From Flavobacterium anhuiense (lineage in GTDB: Bacteria > Bacteroidota > Bacteroidia > Flavobacteriales > Flavobacteriaceae): DNA of 64,000 nucleotides. The stretch is taken from the NCBI RefSeq assembly GCF_004151235.1, contig NZ_JUIV01000014.1:62001-126000 (forward strand). The letters are read 5' to 3'. The stretch's first letter is position 1, and every line of letters begins with the position of its first letter. The position numbers and the translations under genes are program-made. Of this stretch, positions 7,162-16,520 are shown one piece after another. The notes below the pieces were generated by a model. The model ran no database searches, was not told the origin of the DNA, and saw only the letters and a program-made list of their open reading frames with translations.

Positions 7162-8790
7162 ATGATTCGCCAAGCCATCCTTATATCCTGTGGCTTTTTT
7201 ATAAACTCAATACTGGCGCAGGAAATACCCAAAATTATTACTTCAAAAACTGATTATCTGCCTGATTTTAGTTATGCAGGATATCGCTTTGGCGAAAGTC
7301 CGATTCCTGAAGCTAACGGAAAGATTATAAATGCAGCAGATTTTGGCGTAAAAGCCAATGATAATTTAGACGATTCAAAAGCGCTTTTAAAAGCTTTTAA
7401 AGCTGCCAATGCTATTGAGGGAAATGTAATCGTACAATTGCCAGCAGGACGTATAATTTTAAGTGACATTCTCTACATTGAGAGAAGTAATTTTGTACTT
7501 CGAGGCGCTGGTTCTGCTGAAAACGGAACTGAAATCTATTGTCCAAGACCGATGATGTATCTTAAAGATTCTGATGTTTTGGCTGAACTTCGCGAATACT
7601 TGACCACTTTTGACAAAAGACAGCGTGAGCCAGAAAATAATATTGATCTTCCTTTTTCGCAATATGCATGGTCTGGAGGCTTTATTTGGACTCAAGTTCC
7701 AGGCGAACGAGTAAAATCGTATTTGGATAAATACCAACCAGAATCTAATCCGTTGGCGAAAGTCAGTTCGGGAAAAATGGGCGAACATATTGTTACTGTT
7801 TCTGATGTAAAAGGACTAAAAGTTGGCGATGTTGTCGAATTACAATTGTTTAATAAAGATGGTGAAAACGGCGAAATCATCAACGATTTATATCAAGGTG
7901 CTAAAGTAAAACCGGGTTCGCATCACTGGAAATTCCCAAAGCTTCCCATTGTAAGGCAGCAGGTTGAAATCGCTAAAATCTCTGGTTCTAAAATCACTTT
8001 ACAAACACCTTTAACTATTTCGGTAAAACCGAGTTATCAAGCGCAATTGGTTGAATGGAAACATTTAAATGAAGTCGGAATTGAACAGCTTCGTTTTACG
8101 TTCCCTGACATTCCGAGGGTGGCGCATCATGTAGAACCCGGAAATAATGGGATTTTCTTAACCCGATTATTCAATTCATGGGTGAAAGATGTTAAAATTA
8201 CCAATGCTGACAGCGGAATTTTAGCCGAAGAAGTTTCTAATGTAACCATTCAAGATGTTACAACAGATGGATCGCATTTGGCGCATTATACAGTAACTTT
8301 AGGCGGCGTACATAATGTTTTGGTTAAAAATCTAAAAATCTACAATTCAGCGGTTCATCCTTTAAGTTTCAACACTTTTGCGACTAAAAATGTGTATCAA
8401 AACTGCGAAATATTTACAGATCCTGTTTTAGATCAGCATTCAGGAGCCAATCATCAAAATTTGTTTGACAATATCACGGTTCATCTAAAAGCCGACAAAA
8501 ATAATAGTTATGCCTTATTTGGAGGCGGAGGCGCCGATTACTGGAAACCTTCTCACGGACCTTTCAGCACTTTTTGGAATTTAAACATACAGGTTGAAAA
8601 TCCAGATCAATCAAAACCAGTTTTGCTGTACGGAATGAAAGATGGCGCTTTGGCCAGAATCGTTGGTGTACACGGAAATGCGAAATTTGAAATCAAATAC
8701 AATATTGATCCATACATTGAATTTTTAAATATGCCGATTGAGAAGATTCCTTCTTTGTATGATTATCAATTAAAAAAGCGATTGAAGTAA
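7162..8790 (+). CDS. secreted right-handed beta-helix protein with DUF4955 domain; possible polysaccharide lyase
   Basis: The ATG at 7162 gives a signal peptide (MIRQAILISCGFFINSILAQ) and a 542-residue protein. The longer frame back to 7048 would read through the repeat upstream and is rejected. The N-terminal part (INAADFGVKANDNLDDSKALLKAF, VQLPAGRIILSDILYIERSNFVLRGAG) is a pectate-lyase-superfamily beta-helix. The C-terminal part (YALFGGGGADYWKPSHGPFSTFWNL, GMKDGALARIVGVHGN) resembles DUF4955. No activity is known to me. It sits between the hexuronate operon and the PUL regulator, in a locus with a GH88 enzyme, so it is a candidate for making the unsaturated uronate ends that GH88 removes. 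Confidence 0.78.
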   Translation: MIRQAILISCGFFINSILAQEIPKIITSKTDYLPDFSYAGYRFGESPIPEANGKIINAADFGVKANDNLDDSKALLKAFKAANAIEGNVIVQLPAGRIILSDILYIERSNFVLRGAGSAENGTEIYCPRPMMYLKDSDVLAELREYLTTFDKRQREPENNIDLPFSQYAWSGGFIWTQVPGERVKSYLDKYQPESNPLAKVSSGKMGEHIVTVSDVKGLKVGDVVELQLFNKDGENGEIINDLYQGAKVKPGSHHWKFPKLPIVRQQVEIAKISGSKITLQTPLTISVKPSYQAQLVEWKHLNEVGIEQLRFTFPDIPRVAHHVEPGNNGIFLTRLFNSWVKDVKITNADSGILAEEVSNVTIQDVTTDGSHLAHYTVTLGGVHNVLVKNLKIYNSAVHPLSFNTFATKNVYQNCEIFTDPVLDQHSGANHQNLFDNITVHLKADKNNSYALFGGGGADYWKPSHGPFSTFWNLNIQVENPDQSKPVLLYGMKDGALARIVGVHGNAKFEIKYNIDPYIEFLNMPIEKIPSLYDYQLKKRLK

Positions 8791-8842
8791 TCTCTTAAAG
8801 TCGCTAGACGCAAAGGTTTATTTGTTCATTTAAGTATAGTTT

Positions 8843-8942
8843 GTCATTTCGACGAAGGAGAAATCTTCGTAAGTAGCTCCGTATAGAACTTCATCAATCT
8901 TTGTAGAGTTACTCGTGGAGATTTCTCCTTCGTCGAAATGAC
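8843..8942. repeat. 100-base inverted-repeat element, GTCATTTCGACGAAGGAG family (copy 1)
   Basis: Arms of 24 bases begin GTCATTTCGACGAAGGAGAA and end TTCTCCTTCGTCGAAATGAC; between them are AGCTCC and the conserved CAATCTTTGTAGAGTTAC. Flanking TTT/AAA extends the palindrome, and no target-site duplication is visible. It lies between the DUF4955 gene and the regulator gene, itself nested between gtcgctagacgcaaagg and ctttgcaactttgaacc words. Confidence 0.8.
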
Positions 8943-9005
8943 AAAAATGAGAAAAACTTTGAACCTCTGCTCCTTTGCAACTTTGAACCTAAAAAAATAA
9001 CCGCT

Positions 9006-12000
9006 ATGAAACATAAAATAGCTCTTTTATTATTTGTCTTTGTTTTCGGAAATATCTTTTCCCAAAATAAATATCGTCTTAAAAATTTTTCAACAACCGA
9101 CGGGCTTTCGCAGAGTTCTGTCATTGCCATTCATCAGGATAAATTTGGACAAATGTGGTTTGGTACACGAGATGGTTTAAACAAATATGATGGAAGCCGT
9201 TTTACTATTTTCAGGAACGATGCTGCAGACAAATATTCTATTAGCAACAATGATATTTTAGCCATTGAAGAAGACAATTCAGGAAAAATCTGGGTGGGAA
9301 CTTACAATGGTTTAAACTGTTACGATCCTGTTTCGAACCATTTTACAAGATATCTTCATACGAAAGCGAATCATACAATAAGCAATAACGCTGTTTGGAG
9401 CATCAGAGAAATTGGAGGTGAAATGTGGTTTGGAACTTCAAAAGGATTAACGATTTACAATAAAAAAACAGGATTATTTACTTCGGTTTTTCATTCAGAT
9501 GATGATGCTTCTACTCTTCCAAGCAATAATATTCTCAGCATTTTAAAAACCAAAGAAGGCCAAATCTGGATTGGAACTACAAAAGGTTTATGTAAGCTGA
9601 CCAATCGAATGAATGGAAAATTATTCTTTAAAAATTATCCCTTAAACGCTACTGACTTACTTAATGTTCAATCGGTTATCGAAGATCGAGACGGCAGTTT
9701 ATGGATTGGAACAAAAAACAAAGGCCTTTTAAAATTTGACCAAAAACAGAAAGCTTTTGTTTCTTTTTTACCTGTTGAAAAATACCGCGAAATCAATACT
9801 GATATTCGATCTTTAGTAATTGACAACCAAGGTTCTTTATGGGTGGGCGCTTATGACGGAATTTATATTTTAGGGAAAGATAAAAGCCTTCAGAAAATCA
9901 ATAACAGCAATAGTGCAAACGGAATCGACAAAGTAAAGTCGGTTTTTATGGATAACAAAGGTTCAATTTGGATTGGCTGTTATTACAAAGGCGTAAATCT
10001 TTGGGATATTTCGAATGTCAATTTCTCTAATTACAATCAGAATTCGAAAAAGATTCCGATGAGTTTTGATGTCGTAAGTTCTATTATTGCCGATAAAAAC
10101 CAGAATGTTTATTTTGGAACTGAAGGCGGCGGAATTACCATCTACAATAAAAATACAGAAGCTGTAAGTTACATCAACAGTAAAACTGGACAATCGAATA
10201 AAAATGATATCAAAGCAATGTGCCTTTCTGATGATCATATTTTATGGATTGGTACTTTTTCAAAAGGACTATCAGCTTACAATACCATTTCTAAAAGAAT
10301 TGAAGATAATAGAATTTCTTCTGATTTAAGCGAATTGCTAAAAGACAGCGGTGTTTATGCTCTTAAAACTGAAGGTTCGATTTTATGGATTGGAACATTT
10401 GGAAAAGGCTTAATCCGCTACAACACGATTAGCAAAACTTTTGATGCTATTGGAAATGATAACACCAAACCAGTTTTCCTTACCAATAATATTCTTCGCA
10501 CGATCTTAGTTGATAAACAAAACTTTCTTTGGGTTGGAACTCAAAATGGTTTGAACCGCATTCCGCTCAAAAATTTCAATCCGCAGAAATATACAATTCA
10601 ACATTTCTTTTACGATCATTCGACTGTGTCTGGCGATGATATTCTGACTTTATTTCAGGATTCTCAAAATAAAATTTGGGTTGGAACAAAAGCAAAAGGA
10701 CTGCATTATTTTGATGGAAAAAAATTCAACAGAATCAATCTTAGAATCGGAAATACGGTCATTACTTCTATTCATTCTATTTTAGAAGATGATGATAAAA
10801 ACCTTTGGATCAGTACCAATCAGGGAATTATTAAATACAATACAATTAAAAAGTCAATTGTCATTTACGACCAGAAAGACGGTTTAGCAAGCAATGAATT
10901 CAATGACAATTCGGCTTTAAAGTTAAGTTCAAACCAGTTTTATTTTGGAAGCCCGTCTGGAGCAACATTTTTTGATGCAACAAAGATTTCCTTGAATAAA
11001 TATGCTCCGCAGGTTTTAATTACCGATTTGAAGATTAAAAATGAAGTCGTTCATGCGCACGATAAAGATGGAATTTTAGAACAAAGCATCGGTTTTACCA
11101 AAACGATTACTTTAGATTATGATAAAGCCAATTTCTCGATCAGTTTTGCGATTCCGAATTACGTTCGATCAAAAAATAACCAATACAGTTATCGTTTAAC
11201 AGGTTTAGAGAATAATTGGACGACAACTAAAAATAGTGAGGCCAATTTTGCGATTCAGAATCCTGGAACGTATACATTTGAAGTTCGCGGCGCCAATAAT
11301 GACGGCGTTTGGAATCAGAATCCGACAACTCTTACAGTTATTGTAAATCCAGCTCCATGGCGCAGCATCTGGGCATTTATGTTATACGGAATTGTTATTG
11401 GTTTAGGTTTATACGGTTTGATCTGGATTATGAAATCGAAAGCCCGACTGAAACAAAAACTTGAACTGGAATATCTGGAAACACAGCGAATTGAAGAAAA
11501 CAATAAACTTAAATTGGATTTCTTTACCAATATTTCGCATGAATTCAGAACGCCTTTAACTCTGATTTTAGGACCGTTACAGCAAATTCTTTCTGATTAT
11601 AACGGAACAAATGAAATGTATAAAAAGCTTTTAGTGATTGAAAGCAGCGCCAATCATTTATTGAGCCTGATTAACCGTTTAATGGATTTCAGAAAATTGG
11701 AAAATCATCAAGTAGCACTAGAATCGGCTAACGGAAACATTGTAAAATTCACTAGAGAAATCTTTCTTTCATTTATTGAATATGCTAAAGACGGCGGTTA
11801 TGATTATTCGTTTGAATCTGAAAACGAAGAAATCTTGGTTTATTTTGACCGATATAAACTCGAGCGCGTCTTTTATAATCTAATATCGAATGCCTTTAGA
11901 TATACTCCAAAAGGAGGTTCTATTGCAATTAAAATCAATCACGATCAGCAAAATCTTTTTATTGCGGTTGAAGATTCGGGCGTTGGAATCTCAGAAAAAC

Positions 12001-13097
12001 ATATCGATAAGATTTTTGATTTATTTTTTGAAGTTCCGACACACAATCAAGTTCAGAAAAACTACAACAAAGGAACAGGAATCGGGCTTTCAATCGTAAA
12101 AAACATTGTGGAGCTTCATAAAGGAAAAATCGATGTTACTAATAAACCAAGCGGCGGAGTTATTTTTAAAGTCACTTTACCGCTTGGACGCGAACATCTT
12201 TTGGATAGCGAAATAATTCCTGATTTTAAAATCAGTGATGATATTGAGCAATATAAAGCACAATTGGAACCTTCTGAAGTTATTGAAAATGAAGACATCG
12301 AAGATTTAATTGTAAACGAAGAAAAACAGACCGTTTTAATTGTTGAAGATCATAAAGTCCTGAGAAAGTTCATGAAAAATCTTCTCAAAAAAGATTACAA
12401 CATTATTGAGGCTGAAAATGGAAAAATTGCTCTTGCGAAAGCTTTGAAATTTGTTCCGAATTTGATTATCAGCGATGTCATTATGCCAGAAATGGTAGGA
12501 ACTGAATTGTGTTCCAATATAAAGGAAAACATCAAAACCAGCCATATTCCAGTTATTTTGCTGACTTCGCGATCTTCATTGGTTTATAAATTTGAAGGAT
12601 TGGAAAGCGGTGCAGATGATTACATTAGCAAACCATTCAATTTAATGGAGTTTAGGCTTCGTGTTAAAAACCTGTTGAACACCACAGAACGTTTAAGAAT
12701 CAAATTCTCAAGCGAGGACAGTTTTATTCCGTCAGAAATAACGGTTTCGTCATTGGATGAGGAATTATTGAAAAAGGCTTTCAAAATCGTGGAAGAAAAC
12801 ATTTCAAACGAACAATTTGATATTCCGTTTTTTTGTTCAGAATTAGGCGTAAGCCGAACTATGCTATTCTTAAAAATTAAGGCTTGGACCAATTGCACTC
12901 CTAATGAATTTATTCATGAAATTAGATTGAAACGTGCGGCTCAATTATTAGAACAAAATAAATTGACCGTTTCTGAAATCAGCTATAAAGTAGGCTTCAA
13001 CAATCCGAAATACTTTAGCAAATGCTTTCAGAAAAAGTATGGCGAGACTCCATCTCAATATGCCGACAAATTTTATAAATCTTCGGTCCTAATTTAG
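9006..13097 (+). CDS. hybrid two-component system sensor/regulator (HTCS) of PUL 1
   Basis: A 1363-residue single-chain sensor and response regulator. After a signal peptide (ending NIFSQ) come beta-propeller repeats of the Reg_prop type (many WxGTxxGL units, about residues 20-640). A Y_Y_Y domain (about 715-780) and one membrane helix (about 792-812) follow. The histidine kinase has phospho-acceptor His845 in SHEFRTPLT and ATP-binding boxes NLISNAFRYTP, DSGVGIS and GTGIGLSIV. The receiver domain has Asp1157 in ISDVIMPEM, and a C-terminal AraC-type HTH ends the protein. Such proteins sense oligosaccharides in the periplasm and activate the adjacent susCD genes, here directly downstream behind a terminator. 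Confidence 0.95.
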   Translation: MKHKIALLLFVFVFGNIFSQNKYRLKNFSTTDGLSQSSVIAIHQDKFGQMWFGTRDGLNKYDGSRFTIFRNDAADKYSISNNDILAIEEDNSGKIWVGTYNGLNCYDPVSNHFTRYLHTKANHTISNNAVWSIREIGGEMWFGTSKGLTIYNKKTGLFTSVFHSDDDASTLPSNNILSILKTKEGQIWIGTTKGLCKLTNRMNGKLFFKNYPLNATDLLNVQSVIEDRDGSLWIGTKNKGLLKFDQKQKAFVSFLPVEKYREINTDIRSLVIDNQGSLWVGAYDGIYILGKDKSLQKINNSNSANGIDKVKSVFMDNKGSIWIGCYYKGVNLWDISNVNFSNYNQNSKKIPMSFDVVSSIIADKNQNVYFGTEGGGITIYNKNTEAVSYINSKTGQSNKNDIKAMCLSDDHILWIGTFSKGLSAYNTISKRIEDNRISSDLSELLKDSGVYALKTEGSILWIGTFGKGLIRYNTISKTFDAIGNDNTKPVFLTNNILRTILVDKQNFLWVGTQNGLNRIPLKNFNPQKYTIQHFFYDHSTVSGDDILTLFQDSQNKIWVGTKAKGLHYFDGKKFNRINLRIGNTVITSIHSILEDDDKNLWISTNQGIIKYNTIKKSIVIYDQKDGLASNEFNDNSALKLSSNQFYFGSPSGATFFDATKISLNKYAPQVLITDLKIKNEVVHAHDKDGILEQSIGFTKTITLDYDKANFSISFAIPNYVRSKNNQYSYRLTGLENNWTTTKNSEANFAIQNPGTYTFEVRGANNDGVWNQNPTTLTVIVNPAPWRSIWAFMLYGIVIGLGLYGLIWIMKSKARLKQKLELEYLETQRIEENNKLKLDFFTNISHEFRTPLTLILGPLQQILSDYNGTNEMYKKLLVIESSANHLLSLINRLMDFRKLENHQVALESANGNIVKFTREIFLSFIEYAKDGGYDYSFESENEEILVYFDRYKLERVFYNLISNAFRYTPKGGSIAIKINHDQQNLFIAVEDSGVGISEKHIDKIFDLFFEVPTHNQVQKNYNKGTGIGLSIVKNIVELHKGKIDVTNKPSGGVIFKVTLPLGREHLLDSEIIPDFKISDDIEQYKAQLEPSEVIENEDIEDLIVNEEKQTVLIVEDHKVLRKFMKNLLKKDYNIIEAENGKIALAKALKFVPNLIISDVIMPEMVGTELCSNIKENIKTSHIPVILLTSRSSLVYKFEGLESGADDYISKPFNLMEFRLRVKNLLNTTERLRIKFSSEDSFIPSEITVSSLDEELLKKAFKIVEENISNEQFDIPFFCSELGVSRTMLFLKIKAWTNCTPNEFIHEIRLKRAAQLLEQNKLTVSEISYKVGFNNPKYFSKCFQKKYGETPSQYADKFYKSSVLI

Positions 13098-13120
13098 CGA
13101 ATCCACTGTTTTAAAGGGTT

Positions 13121-13156
13121 AAAAAAGGGTATCTGTATTTTTAGATACCCTTTTTT
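13121..13156 (+). terminator. intrinsic terminator after the HTCS gene
   Basis: AAAAAAGGGTATCT (13121-13134) pairs with AGATACCCTTTTTT (13143-13156) around an eight-base loop. The T-run ends the stem, and the A-run on the other side would let it work on both strands. It separates the regulator from susC, so the regulator is probably transcribed on its own. Confidence 0.85.
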
Positions 13157-13181
13157 GTATTTCTATATCGTTTTCGGCATC

Positions 13182-13189
13182 TACATTTG
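13182..13189 (+). promoter_or_regulatory. predicted -7 box TACATTTG upstream of susC
   Basis: The TACATTTG match to TAnnTTTG lies 125 bases before the SusC start and just after the terminator. The only upstream TTTG (13154-13157) is 24 bases away, longer than the usual spacing, so the -33 part is weak; this suits an activator-dependent promoter. Transcription would start near 13193-13196. Confidence 0.45.
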
Positions 13190-13193
13190 CGAT

Positions 13194-13286
13194 ATGAAAA
13201 TCAAAAAAACGAGCTACCTAGTACTTCAAATTTTATTTGTCATTCTCATCATCGGAATGAGTTTATTGCTTTTCTACTTTATCTAG
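13194..13286 (+). CDS. possible 30-residue single-helix membrane peptide
   Basis: The frame starting ATG at 13194 encodes MKIKKTSYLVLQILFVILII followed by GMSLLLFYFI and a TAG stop. A basic start followed by about 22 hydrophobic residues is what a small inner-membrane protein looks like. It lies between the regulator's terminator and susC, and its ATG is almost at the predicted transcription start, so the message would be nearly leaderless. It may be a chance frame; no family is recognised. Confidence 0.35.
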   Translation: MKIKKTSYLVLQILFVILIIGMSLLLFYFI

Positions 13287-13313
13287 CTTATTAACCCTAA
13301 AACCAAAAAATGA

Positions 13314-16300
13314 ATGTGTACAAACCACAAAAACAAATCGTTTAAATGGTGTTTGCTGGTATCTTTTTTACTGGTAAATATCGTGATGCACGCACAGGAC
13401 CGAAAAGTGACTGGAAAAATAACTTCCAGCGAAGATTTGCTCGGACTTCCAGGTGCAAATGTTTATATCAAAAATTCTTCTGTTGGCGCTTCTGCGGATA
13501 TGGACGGAAATTATACTGTGATTGTCGGAGAAAAAAATGCCGTTTTAGTTTTCAATTTCGTCGGGTTTCAGACTGTTGAAATTCCAGTTGGAACAAAAAG
13601 CGTTATCAATGTAAGTTTAAAACCAGATACAAAAGCGCTTGACGAAGTTATCGTAGTAGGTTACGGAACTCGTAAAAAGAGCGACATTACTGGATCTGTA
13701 TCTTCTGTTACAGCAAAAGAATTGACTGCTTTTCCTCTTTTAAATGCAGAACAAGCTTTACAAGGTCGTGCCGCGGGTGTTTCGGTAATGACCAATAACG
13801 GTGGTGAGCCTGGAGCTCCTGTAAAAATTAGAGTTCGTGGAGGAACTTCTATTAATGCGAGTGGAGATGCTCTGATTGTTGTTGACGGTTTTGCAGGTGC
13901 TTCTATGCCGGCTCCTCAAGATATCGCTTCGATCGAGGTTTTAAAAGATGCTTCTGCAACAGCCATTTACGGATCTAGAGGCTCTAACGGGGTTATTATG
14001 GTAACGACAAAAAAAGGAAAACCAGGAAAACCAGTTATTGAGTTTAGCAATTCGACTTCTGTCCAATCGGTAAATAACAAATTGCATTTATTGAATGCCG
14101 ATCAATTTGCGGCTTACAGAAAAAGCTTTACAACGCACACGCAAGGTCCAGCAAATACAGATTGGCAAGATGTAATTTATCGTGAAGGAATGATTTCTAA
14201 CTCACAATTGTCTTTTTCTGGCGGATCTGAAAATATAAGATATTATGTTTCTGGAACGTATTTCAATCAAAATGGTGTTGTAATCAATTCAGGAATTGAC
14301 AAATACACAATCGTAGGAAATCTTGAAGCTGATTTATCTCCAAAATTCAAAGTGGGCTTAAACACTTTTACAAGCAAACAGAACAAAGAAGGAATTGTAA
14401 GCCAGACTAGCGCTGGAGGAACTGGAGCTGCGGGTGTTATCGCATCGGCTTATCGTTTTATGCCTGATAAAGGAATTTACAATGCTGACGGAACTTACAC
14501 GACAACCGCTCCAATTGGTGATGATATTGACAATCCTTACGCAACAGCAATGGAGAATATCTTGGAAACCGTTTCTGTTACAAACCGAAACAATTTCTTT
14601 GCCCAATATCAAATTACAAAAGATCTAGATTTTAAAACCACTTTAGGTTTAACCGATAGTAATTCGCAAACTGGGAGATTTATTCCTTCAACATTAATTG
14701 CCGGAAAAAATATCAAAGGAGAAGCTTCTGTAAACAATACACGATTTTCTTCTTTCTTAACAGAGAATTATTTGACTTTCAAACGTGAAATTATCGACAA
14801 AGGAATGCTGACGGTTTTGGGAGGATATTCATATCAAAAAAACAAAAACGAAAATTCGTATGCCGCTTCAAGAGGTTTTTTAACGAATACCAATTCGTAT
14901 AGAAATTTGGGAGCAGGAACAGTTTTCTTAAAACCGGATTCTGGCTTATCTGAAACGGAATTAATCTCTGCTTTCGGAAGGTTGAATTTTGATTATGCTG
15001 ATAAATATTTACTGACCTTCACAGCAAGACGAGACGGTTCTTCTAGCTTTAGTAAAAACTATAAATACGGAACTTTCCCTTCTGGAGCAATTGGATGGAA
15101 CATTAGCAAAGAAAACTTCTTAAAAGACAATAAAACGGTTTCAAACTTAAAATTAAGAGCAAGTTACGGAGCAACAGGAAATCCTTCAATTGGTGCCTAC
15201 TCTACTCTTTCTAGATTCTCTGAAATCTATTATGTAAGCGGTGACGTGATTACCAATGCGGTTCAGTTGACTTCATTAGATAATCCGAATTTAAAATGGG
15301 AAACGTCTTATCAGCAAGATTACGGAATTGATTTAGGTTTGTTTGACAATAGAATCAGCATAACGGCGGATTATTATAAAACAATTACCAAAGATTTATT
15401 GTTCAACAGACCACTTCCTGGAATTTCTGGAATTGCTTCTCAGCTTCAAAACGTGGGTGAATTAGAAAATAAAGGATGGGAATTGGGTATTAATACGAGA
15501 AATTTCATTGGTGCAGATTTTACTTGGTCAACCAACTTTAATATTTCTTCAAACAAAAATAAAGTATTAAAATTAGCCGATAATAAAGATCTTTTAATCA
15601 ACTCTGCGCCTGGGCATTTCTTAGCGACTGAGTCACAGATTTTAAGAGTTGGACAGCCGGTTGGCTCTTTCTTCGGATTTATTTATGATGGTGTAATTCA
15701 ACAAGGAGAAACGGTATTGCCAGGAAACTTTGAAACGGCTCCTGGAGGAGAAAAATTCAGAGATTACAATGGCGACGGAAAATTAGATTCTCAGGATAAG
15801 ACCATCATTGGAAACCCAAATCCAGATTTCATCTTCGGATTTAACAATGATTTCACCTATAAAAATCTTGATTTGAATATCTTCTTTCAAGGTTCGCAAG
15901 GAAATCAAATCCTAAACTATACTTTGATGGAATTGGCTTCTGGAAACAACAATGCTACAACTGAAGTTTTAGATGCTTGGACACCAAACAATACTGATAC
16001 CAATGTTCCTGCAAATGCAGCAAGAACTAAAAGAATCACTTCAAGATTTGTTTATGATGGAAGTTACATTCGATTAAAAAACATCTCTATCGGATACAGT
16101 TTAGATGAAAAAATTGTTTCGAAAATGGGATTAAGCAAAGTTCGTTTTTACATCAGCGCACAAAACCTTTGGACTATTACAGATTATCCAGGTACAGATC
16201 CTGAAACGAACTACTTAAACGATACGAACTCAAGAAGTAATACCAATTTAGGATTGGATTATGGAGGATATCCAAACGTAAGAACCTTTACTGCAGGATT

Positions 16301-16316
16301 CAATTTAAAATTTTAA
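13314..16316 (+). CDS. susC: SusC/RagA-like TonB-dependent outer-membrane receptor (PUL 1)
   Basis: A 1000-residue outer-membrane transporter. A signal peptide (ending VNIVMHAQ) is followed by a carboxypeptidase-like regulatory domain (VTGKITSSEDLLGLPGANVYIK, about 30-110). Next are the TonB-box region DEVIVVGYGT, the plug domain (IEVLKDASATAIYGSRGSNG) and the C-terminal barrel ending in TAGFNLKF. It imports oligosaccharides across the outer membrane together with SusD. A second ATG four bases upstream (13310) is out of frame. SusD follows after 204 bases that hold a symmetrical repeat. Confidence 0.96.
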   Translation: MCTNHKNKSFKWCLLVSFLLVNIVMHAQDRKVTGKITSSEDLLGLPGANVYIKNSSVGASADMDGNYTVIVGEKNAVLVFNFVGFQTVEIPVGTKSVINVSLKPDTKALDEVIVVGYGTRKKSDITGSVSSVTAKELTAFPLLNAEQALQGRAAGVSVMTNNGGEPGAPVKIRVRGGTSINASGDALIVVDGFAGASMPAPQDIASIEVLKDASATAIYGSRGSNGVIMVTTKKGKPGKPVIEFSNSTSVQSVNNKLHLLNADQFAAYRKSFTTHTQGPANTDWQDVIYREGMISNSQLSFSGGSENIRYYVSGTYFNQNGVVINSGIDKYTIVGNLEADLSPKFKVGLNTFTSKQNKEGIVSQTSAGGTGAAGVIASAYRFMPDKGIYNADGTYTTTAPIGDDIDNPYATAMENILETVSVTNRNNFFAQYQITKDLDFKTTLGLTDSNSQTGRFIPSTLIAGKNIKGEASVNNTRFSSFLTENYLTFKREIIDKGMLTVLGGYSYQKNKNENSYAASRGFLTNTNSYRNLGAGTVFLKPDSGLSETELISAFGRLNFDYADKYLLTFTARRDGSSSFSKNYKYGTFPSGAIGWNISKENFLKDNKTVSNLKLRASYGATGNPSIGAYSTLSRFSEIYYVSGDVITNAVQLTSLDNPNLKWETSYQQDYGIDLGLFDNRISITADYYKTITKDLLFNRPLPGISGIASQLQNVGELENKGWELGINTRNFIGADFTWSTNFNISSNKNKVLKLADNKDLLINSAPGHFLATESQILRVGQPVGSFFGFIYDGVIQQGETVLPGNFETAPGGEKFRDYNGDGKLDSQDKTIIGNPNPDFIFGFNNDFTYKNLDLNIFFQGSQGNQILNYTLMELASGNNNATTEVLDAWTPNNTDTNVPANAARTKRITSRFVYDGSYIRLKNISIGYSLDEKIVSKMGLSKVRFYISAQNLWTITDYPGTDPETNYLNDTNSRSNTNLGLDYGGYPNVRTFTAGFNLKF

Positions 16317-16338
16317 TCTAATAACCTCTTTGGGTCTA

Positions 16339-16493
16339 TTAATTAAACACATAGAAACATAGATTTTATGTGTTAAGTAAAGAATGCAGAAAGAAACATG
16401 GTTTCTAACACATAGCTTTCTATGTGTGTTATAGATAAGTGAAACGCCTTTTTAAGAGTTTTAAACCTATGTCTCTATGTGTTAAATTAATTA
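16339..16493. repeat. symmetrical repeat built on acacatag / ctatgtgt words
   Basis: TTAATTAAACACATAG (16339-16354) is mirrored by CTATGTGTTAAATTAATTA (16475-16493). Inner copies of acacatag and ctatgtgt lie around 16415-16430. The element fills most of the gap between susC and susD, so the transcript of this operon would carry a long hairpin that may lower downstream expression or protect susC mRNA. Confidence 0.6.
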
Positions 16494-16520
16494 CATCCAA
16501 TTAGCTCTAATAAAAATACT

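Noticed and set aside
8843..8942. Insertion sequence or classical MITE
   Set aside because: Terminal inverted repeats are present, but no target-site duplication or related transposase is seen in the window, so it is listed only as a repeat.
11890..12099. 69-codon plus-strand frame within the HTCS gene
   Set aside because: An out-of-frame shadow of the kinase ATP-binding domain with no independent support.
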